A stretch of DNA of 64,000 nt. It comes from Reticulitermes speratus. Taxonomy: Eukaryota; Arthropoda; Insecta; Blattodea; Rhinotermitidae. Position numbers and translations under genes: made by a program. Shown here one piece after another: positions 51,475-62,557 of this stretch. The stretch is from positions 16,007,711-16,071,710 of the forward strand of contig JAJKFL010000012.1 of NCBI GenBank assembly GCA_021186555.1, read 5' to 3'. Every line of letters starts with the position of its first letter. Positions within the stretch are counted from its first letter, which is position 1. A model generated the notes under the pieces. It ran no database searches. It worked only from the letters and a program-made list of their open reading frames with translations, and had not been told where the DNA came from.

Positions 51475-54004
51475 GTTACCGACGTGACTGTAGTTTGAAC
51501 AAGAACCACCAGTGCCCGGCGATATCAATGTTACCGACGTGGCTGTAGTTTGAACAAGAACCACCAGTGCCCGGCGATATCAATGTTACCGACGTGGCTG
51601 TAGTTTGAACAAGAACCACCAGTGCCCGGCGATATCAATGTTACCGACGTGGCTGTAGTTTGAACAAGAACCACCAGTGCCCGGCGATATCAATGTTACC
51701 GACGTGGCTGTAGTTTGAACAATAACAACCAGTGCCCGGCGATATCAATGTTACCGACGTGGCTGTAGTTTGAACAAGAACCACCAGTGCCCGGCGATAT
51801 CAATGTTACCGACGTGGCTGTAGTTTGAACAATAACAACCAGTGCCCGGCGATATCAATGTTACCGACGTGGCTGTAGTTTGAACAACAACAACCAGTGC
51901 CCGGCGATATCAATGTTACCGACGTGGCTGTAGTTTGAACAACAACAACCAGTGCCCGGCGATATCAATGTTACCGACGTGGCTGTAGTTTGAACAATAA
52001 CAACCAGTGCCCGGCGATATCAATGTTACCGACGTGGCTGTAGTTTGAACAAGAACCACCAGTGCCCGGCGATATCAATGTTACCGACGTGGCTGTAGTT
52101 TGAACAATAACAACCAGTGCCCGGCGATATCAATGTTACCGACGTGGCTGTAGTTTGAACAAGAACCACCAGTGCCCGGCGATATCAATGTTACCGACGT
52201 GACTGTAGTTTGAACAAGAACCACCAGTGCCCGGCGATATCAATGTTACCGACGTGGCTGTGGTTTGAACAATAACAACCAGTGCCCGGCGATATCAATG
52301 TTACCGACGTGGCTGTAGTTTGAACAATAACAACCAGTGCCCGGCGATATCAATGTTACCGACGTGGCTGTAGTTTGAACAATAACAACCAGTGCCCGGC
52401 GATATCAATGTTACCGACGTGGCTGTAGTTTGAACAATAACAACCAGTGCCCGGCGATATCAATGTTACCGACGTGGCTGTAGTTTGAACAAGAACCACC
52501 AGTGTCCGGCGATATCAATGTTACCGACGTGGCTGTAGTTTGAACAATAACAACCAGTGCCCGGCGATATCAATGTTACCGACGTGGCTGTAGTTTGAAC
52601 AAGAACCACCAGTGCCCGGCGATATCAATGTTACCGACGTGGCTGTAGTTTGAACAAGAACCACCAGTGCCCGGCGATATCAATGTTACCGACGTGGCTG
52701 TAGTTTGAACAAGAACCACCAGTGCCCGGCGATATCAATGTTACCGACGTGACTGTAGTTTGAACAATAACAACCAGTGCCCGGCGATATCAATGTTACC
52801 GACGTGGCTGTAGTTTGAACAATAACAACCAGTGTCCGGCGATATCAATGTTACCGACGTGGCTGTAGTTTGAACAATAACAACCAGTGTCCGGCGATAT
52901 CAATGTTACCGACGTGGCTGTAGTTTGAACAATAACAACCAGTGCCCGGCGATATCAATGTTACCGACGTGGCTGTAGTTTGAACAATAACAACCAGTGC
53001 CCGGCGATATCAATGTTACCGACGTGGCTGTAGTTTGAACAAGAACCACCAGTGCCCGGCGATATCAATGTTACCGACGTGGCTGTAGTTTGAACAATAA
53101 CAACCAGTGCCCGGCGATATCAATGTTACCGACGTGGCTGTAGTTTGAACAATAACAACCAGTGCCCGGCGATATCAATGTTACCGACGTGGCTGTAGTT
53201 TGAACAAGAACCACCAGTGCCCGGCGATATCAATGTTACCGACGTGGCTGTAGTTTGAACAAGAACCACCAGTGCCCGGCGATATCAATGTTACCGACGT
53301 GGCTGTGGTTTGAACAATAACAACCAGTGCCCGGCGATATCAATGTTACCGACGTGGCTGTAGTTTGAACAATAACAACCAGTGCCCGGCGATATCAATG
53401 TTACCGACGTGGCTGTAGTTTGAACAATAACAACCAGTGTCCGGCGATATCAATGTTACCGACGTGGCTGTAGTTTGAACAATAACAACCAGTGTCCGGC
53501 GATATCAATGTTACCGACGTGGCTGTAGTTTGAACAATAACAACCAGTGCCCGGCGATATCAATGTTACCGACGTGGCTGTAGTTTGAACAATAACAACC
53601 AGTGCCCGGCGATATCAATGTTACCGACGTGGCTGTAGTTTGAACAAGAACCACCAGTGCCCGGCGATATCAATGTTACCGACGTGGCTGTAGTTTGAAC
53701 AATAACAACCAGTGCCCGGCGATATCAATGTTACCGACGTGGCTGTAGTTTGAACAATAACAACCAGTGCCCGGCGATATCAATGTTACCGACGTGGCTG
53801 TAGTTTGAACAAGAACCACCAGTGCCCGGCGATATCAATGTTACCGACGTGGCTGTAGTTTGAACAAGAACCACCAGTGCCCGGCGATATCAATGTTACC
53901 GACGTGGCTGTGGTTTGAACAATAACAACCAGTGCCCGGCGATATCAATGTTACCGACGTGGCTGTAGTTTGAACAATAACAACCAGTGCCCGGCGATAT
54001 CAAA
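51475..54004. repeat. 55-bp satellite array, 46 units with a higher-order repeat
   Basis: Unit GTTACCGACGTGGCTGTAGT, TTGAACAA, a variable 8-bp block, AGTGCCCGGCGATATCAAT. The block is GAACCACC (type 1), TAACAACC (type 2) or CAACAACC (twice). Units 25-35 (52795-53399) and 36-46 (53400-54004) show the same order of all variants, a 605-bp higher-order duplication. No spacers, so not CRISPR. Confidence 0.97.
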
Positions 54005-54385
54005 TACCGAAATTAGACAGATGGACGGAATACTGTGTATTGATGTGACTGACAACTCTAGACTACACAGCAGCTACTAACAGGTGCTTGTGTTATCTGT
54101 TTAAACATGGACCCAAACTGGAAACAAGAAGGAATAAACGAACAAAGTGTTGTCACTTCAAAGGAGTTATTCTATGACAGACACTTCTAACGACTCTACG
54201 GAAACTGAAATCTGATATGTCGGTGTATGATGAAGGAAACGAAGGTCTCGAAAAGGTGCAGAACATAAGAACGTTGTATGGCAGGAAACGGGAAATACAG
54301 TGCGACGCAATTAAGTGGCTCAATTCTTTAGCCTCAGCCATCAAACCTGACTCCAGTGTCTAACGACACAGCAACGTTTGGTAAG
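54005..54385. other. Stretch with no recognised gene
   Basis: Sequence right of the satellite. No TSD partner of the region left of copy E was found. Confidence 0.4.
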
Positions 54386-54545
54386 ATAAATGATGAGAGA
54401 TATGAGATTCTCACAGCAATGTCCATGAAGACTCAAGTATTCTCAGATATCAGGAGTTCACCGGTGAACAGCTACCGTAGTTTCGAAGAAACTTGCTGCC
54501 TCCTTCTTCACGATAATCCAAAAAGATACTGTCAATCCATTAAGT
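54386..54545 (+). repeat. Dispersed repeat fragment with YRSFEE peptide
   Basis: The plus frame reads ERYEILTAMSMKTQVFSDIR, SSPVNSYRSFEETCCLLLHD. The same peptide pattern occurs at 40917 (CNVTPCSLVDIYRRFEG) and 1240. I recognise it as a recurrent arthropod repeat but not which class it belongs to. Confidence 0.5.
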
Positions 54546-55009
54546 TCAATAGCTTAGTCTAAATGCTCATGTCATTCCACAACCTTTCACGTTACTGAAG
54601 TCAGATACCTTCGAAGAAGTCTGTTTCTGACAATTTCCCATTTAAATTTCAAGTACTGACACAGTAGACAAACCACACACACAAAAGAAGGCACCTTTTA
54701 ATGTGCTATGTTGTTACTTCTAAGTAGCATGGCTCTCTGGATTCGAATAGCTCCAGAATTCCGTGTGGCGTTCTGTTTACAAAGAGAACGGCTATTCTAT
54801 CAGCATGCTGATCGCGACAGTGGAGTAAGGTTCAAAGACTGGGCCTGGCAACGCCCATTGTTCCGCCCTTTTGTTACGCCAGTATAACAGCCTACTTAAA
54901 ATTAGAATTAAAATCCGTTTATGATTATCGCGCATAGGAATATTAAACACTTCATGACGCCCAATACAAAACAGTGAAGATTAATGACTGAACTTCTGTT
55001 GTTATCTCA
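54546..55009. other. Stretch with no recognised gene
   Basis: Nothing recognised. Confidence 0.4.
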
Positions 55010-55444
55010 CGGACCGGTAACCCGAACAGCGCAGTCTGCATAATGACTTGGCTACGGGATGAACGAACTAGCCACTGCGGTTCGATTCCCGGCAGAGAGA
55101 TATCTGCCCCATTTCAAAGCATCTAGACCAGTGGTATTCAACCTTTTTTGTTCGCGTACCCCCACATATAATTTCTCTTCAACTTTGTACCCCCAAAGTT
55201 GGTGCATAATTCAAGTTATACATAGTGTATAATCTACATCTAAAATAAGTTAAATAAATTACATCCAAAATAATGTATTAAACAATGAGTTTTAAATGAG
55301 AAAAAGGAGAGTCAAGCTATTAAATAACAAATATATTATTGTCTATCATATGAAAACTAATAAAGGAACAAAGGTATTTTAGCAAAGCAAAATTATATGC
55401 ACTATGTGGAATAAAATGAATCTAGCCGCCCAGATAAAAATCGC

Positions 55445-55483
<39 letters not shown>

Positions 55484-55790
55484 GGCGCTCCCACATCCCA
55501 CGTCTTTACTTCCGGGTCTCTTGTAGCTAACCCTAAATCTGGCCCTGATTATTCAGTGTTTATCATGAAATAATATATTTTTTTAATTTTACGTACCCGT
55601 TAAGATGTCTTCGCGTACCCCCGGGGGTACGCGTACCCCAGGTTGAATACCAATGATCTAGACTGACCCTGGGACATACATACAGCTTCCCGTTCAATGG
55701 CCATAGGTGGCTCCTTCCACGGAGGTAAAGCGGCCGGGGAGTAAAGCTGACCACTCACCTTCATCTCGTTCATGGGCCGGATTTGGTCCA
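55010..55790 (+). mobile_element. SINE-F candidate split by a hAT MITE
   Basis: The left part (55010-55128) has a tRNA-like B box GGTTCGATTCCCGG. The right part (55656-55790) has CTTCCCGTTCAATGGCCATA and GGAGTAAAGCTGACCACTCACC, typical of SINE bodies. Removing 55129-55655 and one copy of ATCTAGAC joins them. The family has no second clear copy here. Confidence 0.5.
55129..55655. mobile_element. hAT MITE with perfect 8-bp TSD
   Basis: Ends CAGTGGTATTCAACCTTTTT and AGGTTGAATACCAATG; TSD ATCTAGAC at 55121-55128 and 55656-55663. The subterminal CGCGTACCCC/GGGGGTACGCG pattern forms further inverted repeats. A (GA)n tract is at 55448-55481. No transposase. Confidence 0.9.
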
Positions 55791-55834
55791 TGAGCAAAAG
55801 AGAGAATTTTTATGACACTTTTACACAGGACACA

Positions 55835-56200
55835 TGGTAAGCTTTGAAATTTGCTGTTGGAGAAGGATGGAGAAGATCAGTTGGACCGATCGTGTGAAAA
55901 ATGAAGTATTACGTAGAGTCAATGAGGACAGGAATATCGTACATACAATAAAAAGAAGGACGGCCAACCGGATTGGTCACATCTTGCGTAGGAACTGCCT
56001 TCTAAAACATGTGATTGAGGAATGATTTAAGGAAGGCCAGAAGTGACGGGAAGACGGGGAAGAATACGTAAGCAGCTACTGGATGACCTTAAGGAAAAGA
56101 GAGGATACTGAAAACTGAAAGAGGAAGCACTAGATCGCTCTCTGTTGAGAAATCGCGTTGGAAGAGGATACGGACCTGTTCGTAAGACAGGCAACGAAAT
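55835..56200 (+). pseudogene. LINE 3' coding fragment
   Basis: The frame 55834-56025 reads FEICCWRRMEKISWTDRV, EDRNIVHTIKRRTANRIGHI and LRRNCLLKHVIEE before a stop; homology resumes in another frame (RRGRIRKQLLDDLKEKRGY). Same family as 6228 and 17701. Dead copy. Confidence 0.8.
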
Positions 56201-56572
56201 GTATCGAACTCAGACTGCATGCACAGGTAAGAACGGATTGTTACACATCATCCTGGTAGATTCCTGCAGTGAAGCCACCATAATTCTCAGAAGCAACAAA
56301 AATCCCTCTACATAATGGAACTTAAAAAGTAATTCACCTTGTGCTGCAATCCGCAACTCATTCACCCATGCATACCCCAGTAGCTCTTTAAAACTTTTTT
56401 TTTCAGACTGATGTCAAAAGTTTGAATCGCAGAGTCTTTTATCAATCGCTGTGACTGTACTTCATAATGAGGGGCACAGCTGGAGGGGGAGGCGAGTGGT
56501 GCGGCCGCCCCCGGGGCGAAAAGTTCAAGGGACGGAAAAATATAAAGTAAAATAAATATTTTAAATGAAATA
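56201..56572. other. Stretch with no recognised gene
   Basis: GC-rich patch GGAGGCGAGTGGTGCGGCCG at 56490-56510 may be the edge of a hAT-like MITE, but no second end is visible. Confidence 0.35.
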
Positions 56573-56757
56573 CAGTCGAACTCGGTTATAACGTCATGAA
56601 AGGGACTAAGTACATTGTGTTGTTATAAACGAGTGTTGTTATAACCGAGGAGTATACTGATATGACCAACAGTGAGGAATTAATTGGTACCACGGAATAA
56701 CTGACACTATAGACGAGGTGTCGCATAAACCGATGTCGTTATAACCGAGTTCGACTA
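56573..56757. mobile_element. TA-flanked MITE (pogo/Tigger-like)
   Basis: CAGTCGAACTCGGTTATAAC at the left and GTTATAACCGAGTTCGACTA at the right are inverted repeats; TA on both sides. Same family as 41076-41243, here better preserved. Confidence 0.82.
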
Positions 56758-57416
56758 TATTTAATTTTCAGCGCTCATCAAATTTTAAATGATTGAACCA
56801 AATAAAACGAAATTCAATAACGTTATTTTTGTAAAAGTTCGTAATTTCCGTTACGGGCGGCCATTGTGATTATTGGCCCTGAAAGCCAAAAGGCCTAGCT
56901 ACTCCATGTCTTTAATCACGCCGTCCACCACAAAAACGCCATACACGACGTATCTATCCGCTATTTGCTGATGTAATAAAGATATATAAAACAATAAAAT
57001 GTATCGGCTGCACGTAACAATTCGATTCCGTGCATAAACAATGTATACATACATACATATATATACAGGCCACAACACGCAGGTTAGAGGCTGCACTACC
57101 AAATTACCCACTCAAAGCCTGAACATTCGCAAATTCAGCATGTACATCACCGTAACCACACCGCGTCTCAACAACAAAAACAAACCTGTTATTGCTGCTT
57201 AGTGAAACAGTCAATGTTTACTGTGCTAATTGAACGACACACAACGGCGTGTGGGCAAAAAGCGGTGTTTTGATGTTAACAATGACGGTAGGTCACATCC
57301 ACTGTGCTTTAAAGAGTTACGCACAATGCCATGAAACAAACCACTGCGCAATCTTAACCCAGGCCCTGGATGAAAGTAAGTAAACAGTTTTACCTCCGCA
57401 GAAACATCGTTGGAGC
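56758..57416. other. Stretch with no recognised gene
   Basis: Short (CATA)n at 57046-57064. Nothing else recognised. Confidence 0.4.
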
Positions 57417-57428
57417 AAGTCCACACGG

Positions 57429-57999
57429 CGGCCGTGCCATGGCTCAGGCGTTTAGTCGCCGGTCTCTTACCGCGGAGGCCCGGGTTCGATCCCGGGTCAA
57501 TCCATGTGAGATTTGTGGTGGAAAAAGTGGCATTGGGACAGGTTTTTCCCCCGAATACTTCGGTTTTCCCCTGTCAATTTCATTCCATCGATGCGCCATT
57601 TTTTTCCCAATGGCTCGACAGCCCCTTGGGGACCTAGGCCGCCTCATTTTACGACGCTTCATGATCACACTTTTTAGACACACCACACTCGGTAGGACTC
57701 CTCTGGACGAGGGATCAGCCCGTCGCAGAGTCTTCTACCTGACAACACACAACACTCACAAGAGACAGACATCCATGTCTCCGGTGGGATTCGAACTCAC
57801 GATCCCAGTAAGCGAGCGGCCGCAGACCCACGCCTTAGACCGCGCGGCCACTGGGATCGGCTCCGGTGCTCCATTACTTGTAAAAATGAAAAAAACTGAT
57901 CATCTTTCTCTTCATCTTCATCACAGGGTTGCACAATAAGCCTTAAGGCTGCGGTGCGTTCGTATCTTCTGCTGCGGGGCCCTTCACCACACAAAAAAA
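57429..57999 (+). mobile_element. SINE-B with perfect 12-bp TSD, split by a SINE-A
   Basis: TSD AAGTCCACACGG at 57417-57428 and 58000-58011. B box GGTTCGATCCCGGG near 57482. The body stops at 57598 and resumes at 57860 around an inverted SINE-A. Without the insert it is about 310 bp, the normal length. Confidence 0.95.
57599..57859 (-). mobile_element. SINE-A nested inside SINE-B
   Basis: T-run at 57599 (reverse A tail) to head end at 57859; B box in reverse GGATTCGAAC near 57788. It must be younger than the SINE-B. Flanks ATCGATGCGCCA and TCCGGTGCTCCA look like a degraded TSD. Confidence 0.93.
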
Positions 58000-58011
58000 A
58001 AGTCCACACGG

Positions 58012-59164
58012 TGGGACAGCAGACTGGGTTTGCTTCAGAACCGGTCCTGAAGCCACCCATTTGCTATACCGACTGAGTCGTCTAGACATACACTATTTCA
58101 TTTGAAGATCCTAATATTGAGGATCAATAACAACGATCATTCCTTTTCTCTGTATTGATTCGTTTTTTATTGCTTAGCTTCTTTCATTTACTTGTTTTTT
58201 TTTCTAATTTAATTTTGTTGGTGTAATTTCAGTTATATACAGAGCAACACGGCAAGAGCAATAACGAACACAATCGGTTCACAGTTTCAATGCCAGCATT
58301 ACGTCACACATATCTTGCGCCGGTCGACTGTTCTGAAGAAAAGTAATTTCTTTCTATCCATCAATCTCGTACAGTTGCTGCTTAAAATTGTTCTCGTGGG
58401 GCCTAAAGAACAAACTGAAACTACGAAGCAAAACTTTCTTTTACTTTGTGCGACGCTTCTTCCGAAACAAGCTTTGGGACACGTACAGCTTCCAGATTAA
58501 TACACAACGTGTTATAAAACACGGATTTGGGTTATTTAACGACGGTGTCTGAACTACAGCGGTTAGTCACGTAGCAGTAATGATACAAATTTCCCTGAGC
58601 ATGAAGGGGATCGATTGTGGCGTATTTCGTGGACATGACTCGCTATTTGCACTGTAGGGAATGATGAAATAACCGTCAAGAAGAAATGTTGGTGTCTTCG
58701 ACGAGATTCGAAACAGAAGCCTCAAAATTACAAACCAGAAGTGTCGTCACAGTTTTAACCATGTCCAGCATAATACACTGCACGTCACGACTACGACCGA
58801 CCTGTTCACTCTCACCATCACGAAAAACGTACTGCTAGAGACAGCATTTGGCAGTTTTTACAAAGAAAACTAGTAGGCAGTAACGATTACTGACATATTA
58901 ATGAAAAACTGTTACGCCAAGAACCTACCGAGAAAAGAACTTGGCACGTGCAACATGCTTCTGCCTGTCAAAACGAACCTCATTAGACACCCAACCTTAA
59001 TACAGCAGTTATTAATCCTCTTTAATAATCACCAAAAGTACAGGCCTATGTTTGGTGATTTCTGTGTGTGGAGTAATTTAAAATAGTCAAAACAACGGGG
59101 CCAAAAGCGGGATTTCGTGACATTGTTATTAACTTTTAACTATTTAGAAAATTTGATATCCTAT
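58012..59164. other. Stretch with no recognised gene
   Basis: 58640-58770 has GACGAGATTCGAAACAGAAG and GTCGTCACAGTTTTAACCAT, perhaps a decayed tRNA-headed repeat. No coding signature found. Confidence 0.4.
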
Positions 59165-60021
59165 GAAGAATAAGTGGACATTGATTACAAATTACATAAC
59201 TATTTGAAAATAACAGGCATTATAAATAATGTCTTTAGACCACAGAAATCCCTAAATAAAATAACAATAAAATTATACAATACACTATTCCTCCCAGCTC
59301 TGTTATACAGCAGTGAAAATTTGACCATAAACCTTTTAAGAACGAAACTGGATCTGTCCGATATGAAGACCCAGCTCGTACCGCGCAGTAAACACACTCC
59401 GTCTCAGTTATACAAACCAGTCAGTTAATGCTGTACAGTGAAATAATCGCTGTTTGTTCTGAGATCCACACAAAACACATAAATACAGTCCGTACCGCGC
59501 AGTAAACACACTCCGTCTCAGTTATACAAATCAATCAGTTAATGTTGTACAGTGAAATAATCGCTGTTTGTTCTGAGATCCATACAAAACACATAAATAC
59601 ATTGTGTGGGCAGAACGTAGAATTGTGAATGTTAAACATGGCGGTACATACAGTAGCCGTTAGGTTTTAAAACGTTAAAAGCAAGCGACGCAAGAAGAAT
59701 AACAGCAGCAGAGATGAAATACACGAGAAGAACAGCAGGATACACTTGGACAGATCATAAAACAAATACAGAGATTGCAAAGCAATTAAATATAACCGCA
59801 GTTTTGGACAAAATACAAGACCAGAGAAATTGGACACAGCATGTAAATAGAATGCCTCGTAACAGATTGTCCAGGGTAATGAAAAACTACACGCCAAAAG
59901 GCAGAGGGAACCAGGGAAGACCACTGAAGAGACTTCTGGATGAGTGAGACTGGAACGGGTCAACAAGTGGCCCAACTGCATGACAGCTACATGATGATGA
60001 TGATGATGATGATGATGATGT
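59165..60021 (+). pseudogene. LINE 3' coding region interrupted by an R-repeat, (ATG)n tail
   Basis: The first part (59165-59329) reads YLKITGIINNVFRPQKSLNK and LYNTLFLPALLYSSENLTI. After an insert of about 350 bp it continues (59680-59947) ASDARRITAAEMKYTRRTAG, YTWTDHKTNTEIAKQLNITA, NWTQHVNRMPRNRLSRVMK and GNQGRPLKRLLDE. These are post-RT blocks of arthropod LINEs. The second part stays open for 77 residues. A (ATG)n tail at 59990-60021 marks its 3' end. Confidence 0.85.
59330..59679 (+). repeat. R-repeat insertion with a 114-bp internal duplication
   Basis: A segment beginning GTACCGCGCAGTAAACAC at 59378 recurs at 59492 (period 114) through GTGAAATAATCGCTGTTTGT and CACATAAATACA. The insert splits a LINE frame. 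TTTTAAGAACG at its left and TTTTAAAACG at its right may be a TSD. Confidence 0.7.
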
Positions 60022-60466
60022 CATCGATCATCTGGTTTCATAAGCAACGGTAAACCCATTATTCATCTGACCAATTACAATATTTTTAAGGAACACTTTG
60101 ATGAAGTAGGTTATGCTTTCAATACGACTAATTAAGCAATCAACAGACGGACTTGTATTCCGAAGTACCCCGTGTGAATTTCATAATTATATCGGACACC
60201 CTAATTATTTTTGTGCTTTTCTTCGATCATTCTAGACGAACATCGGGGCAACACCTTAAAACAGGTCACTACCGTTAGCCCTTCACAACCTCCGATTCAC
60301 GAAGAGTAATCGTCCAAATCGATTGTTAAATAAATTGCGTTACCACAGCTTTAAGTAACAGATATATGTACTGTACAAAGTACAGAGTCTTAACACTATG
60401 TTCGTCATTTATCCTGTTACCTAGTGGTTACTTTATGTATTACCAGGTTCAACACTGAAACATTCG
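60022..60466. other. Stretch with no recognised gene
   Basis: AT-rich; nothing identifiable. Confidence 0.4.
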
Positions 60467-60602
60467 ACGTTCTGCCCGCACAGTGCATTTATGCGTTTTA
60501 TATGGACCTCAGAACAAACAGCGATTATTTCACTGTACAGCATTGGTTTTTATAACAGAGATGGAGAGTGTTTACTGCGCGGTACGAGCTGGGTCTACAT
60601 AA
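60467..60602 (-). repeat. R-repeat copy, inverted relative to 59378
   Basis: The reverse complement reads GACCCAGCTCGTACCGCGCA, GTAAACACTCTCCATCTC, GTGAAATAATCGCTGTTTGT and TGCGGGCAGAACGTCG, parallel to 59366-59620. With that copy it encloses about 1.2 kb. Confidence 0.7.
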
Positions 60603-61235
60603 ATTACATTACGTTTCGTCCTTAAGAGGTTAATAGTAACCAAAAAATGATGTAGGGCGGAAACAGATAAAATAAACACACCGTCAGGCGCAGTAGCTCT
60701 TCAACAACGGGCTTCTTTGCAAAACGTACTTCAGTAATGACATTACTGTATCTACATGTTATTTTCGTCAAAGTAATTTCCATCGGAAGCCACATACCGC
60801 TACACACGAGCCTTCCAGGCCTCAAAGCATCCTCTGAAGTCATTTTGTGAGAGTGCTTTAAGTAACTCTGCCGTCTTATCAATACACCCCACGTAACAAA
60901 AGGAACGTTTCGTTGGCAGTTGTCTTCAGTTTCAGAAGACATTTATGTTAACTTGATGCTCAGTTTTTATCACCATTATCGCGGCAAGTTACAAGAAAAC
61001 CGTGTATGAAAAATTATTACTCAACACTACGTCAACGTAACAGAGAGTGGTTCGGTACGCGACTGGGGATAGCTAAGCGGTAACTAGCAAGTATATACGT
61101 TGGTCAGCAACGTTCAAGGTCGGGAGCTACGTGCGCAGTCTCGCCATTTAATAGCCAACATCATATATAACGCATGTCCTAATTAAGACTCTAACCCACG
61201 ACGCAGAATGATGAAATGTCATGACCACACAAGAT
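60603..61235. other. Stretch with no recognised gene
   Basis: A 106-residue minus frame (60622-60942) includes RQSYLKHSHKMTSEDALRPG, possibly from a dispersed repeat. Not a supported gene. Confidence 0.35.
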
Positions 61236-61237
61236 TA

Positions 61238-62155
61238 CCGTATATTCTCGAATCTAATCCGCACTTTTTTTTACAGTTTTAGAGGGCTAAAAAATCAGAT
61301 GCGGATTAGATTCGCGTGCGGATTAGATTCGCGGTCTAGAGCTGGATTTTGGAAAAATGATTGAGCTGCTGTACAATATAACAATAACGTAATTAACGTA
61401 ATTAATAAACAACGTAAGAACAATACAATACAATAATCTATTATTTTATTATTTATTATTATAATTTATTATTCATCAGACTCGCCGTCATCACTCATAA
61501 TTCGAGGAATTTCAAAGATCTGGCCTTCTTTATCGCCTCCTCGCGAGTAGATCATAACTCACAAACAGTCCAGTCTTGCGTCTCTCTTGAAAAAACGTGA
61601 AGACTGCATCATCAATTTCAGGAAATCGTCCTTTCTTGGGTCCAGTGAATTTCCTTCGTGACGCCTCACACCCGCTGATCGCTGCCTTGTGTTTCCGCCA
61701 TAGTCGAACGTTGCTTTCATCAACTCCAAAAATTGCAGCGGCTTTGCGGTTTCCATTCTCCTCTGCGCACCGAATAACTTCACGTTTGAACTTTGCCGTA
61801 TATGAGAGTCGTTTAGATTTCAGGTGTCCCTCTTCCATAACTACGGTACACGACAAATTGGAACAAGCACCTCCCACGTTTCAACAACTAAAGATCAGCT
61901 GGCTTCAGACGAGATTGCGCACGTCTGTTGAGAAAGGCCCCGCCTCTATCGGTATGACTCATCGGCCACAGGCGTAGCGTCGGATTTTAACGCATTGGTA
62001 ACATCCAATATTATTCAATCAGTCGCCCCGTGGGCAAGGGGTGGTTGAAGGAAAGGTGCGGATTAGAATCGCGAACTAACTTTTTTCGTTTAAGAAGTCG
62101 CCAAAAACTGGGTGCGGATTAGATTCGGGTGCGGTTTAGATTCGAGAATATACGG
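61238..62155 (-). mobile_element. pogo/Tigger-like deletion derivative
   Basis: Terminal inverted repeats start CCGTATATTCTCGAATCTAA and TCCGCAC, with further subterminal copies of GCGGATTAGATTCG at both ends; TA flanks both sides (61236-61237, 62156-62157). The 918-bp element keeps the N-terminal DNA-binding region and the last codons of a transposase but no catalytic domain. Confidence 0.85.
61530..61877 (-). pseudogene. N-terminal helix-turn-helix region of a pogo/Tigger-like transposase
   Basis: 115 residues. KRLSYTAKFKREVIRCAEEN, NRKAAAIFGVDESNVRLWRK and KFTGPKKGRFPEIDDAVFTF match the N-terminal psq/CENP-B-type DNA-binding region of pogo/Tigger transposases. The frame ends ARRR after the start of the second DNA-binding subdomain. 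Just downstream, in another frame, IPRIMSDDGESDE and a stop look like the original C-terminus, so an internal deletion removed the DDE domain and shifted the frame. The start is the first ATG (MGGACSN); MEEGHLKSKR (61841) is also possible. Confidence 0.82.
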
Positions 62156-62243
62156 TACTTTTAGAGTAATATTAAACCACATGAACGTGACGGTCTAGTG
62201 GTGAAAATTCTTGCGTTTTATAAGCGTGGTGCCGGGTTCACAT

Positions 62244-62543
62244 GGGGTACACGGTGGCACAGTTGGTTGAGGCACTGCGCTACAAGCCGGAAGGTAGCGG
62301 GTTCGATTCCCGATGGTGTCATTGGAATTTTTCATTGACATAATCCTTTCGGTCGCACTATGGCCCTGGGGTCGACTCAGCCTCTAACAGAAATGAGTAC
62401 TAGGAATATTTCCTGAGGGGTTAAGGCGGCCGGTGCGTAGGGCTGACAACCTTACCACGTTCATGTGCCGATTGTCTAAAAATCTGGGAGCCTCAACCTC
62501 CTGGAACCCTCAGGGCCTGTCCAGGCCTGTATAGGGATTGCTT
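62244..62543 (+). mobile_element. SINE-C copy with 14-bp TSD
   Basis: Head with GGTGGCACAGTTGGTTGAGG, B box GGGTTCGATTCCCG near 62298, complete body. TGCCGGGTTCACAT (62230-62243) and TGCCGGGTTCATAT (62544-62557) differ at one base. Confidence 0.93.
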
Positions 62544-62557
62544 TGCCGGGTTCATAT

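Noticed and set aside
51475-54004. CRISPR-like array
   Set aside because: Units are contiguous 55-bp repeats without unique spacers, in a eukaryotic setting without cas genes.
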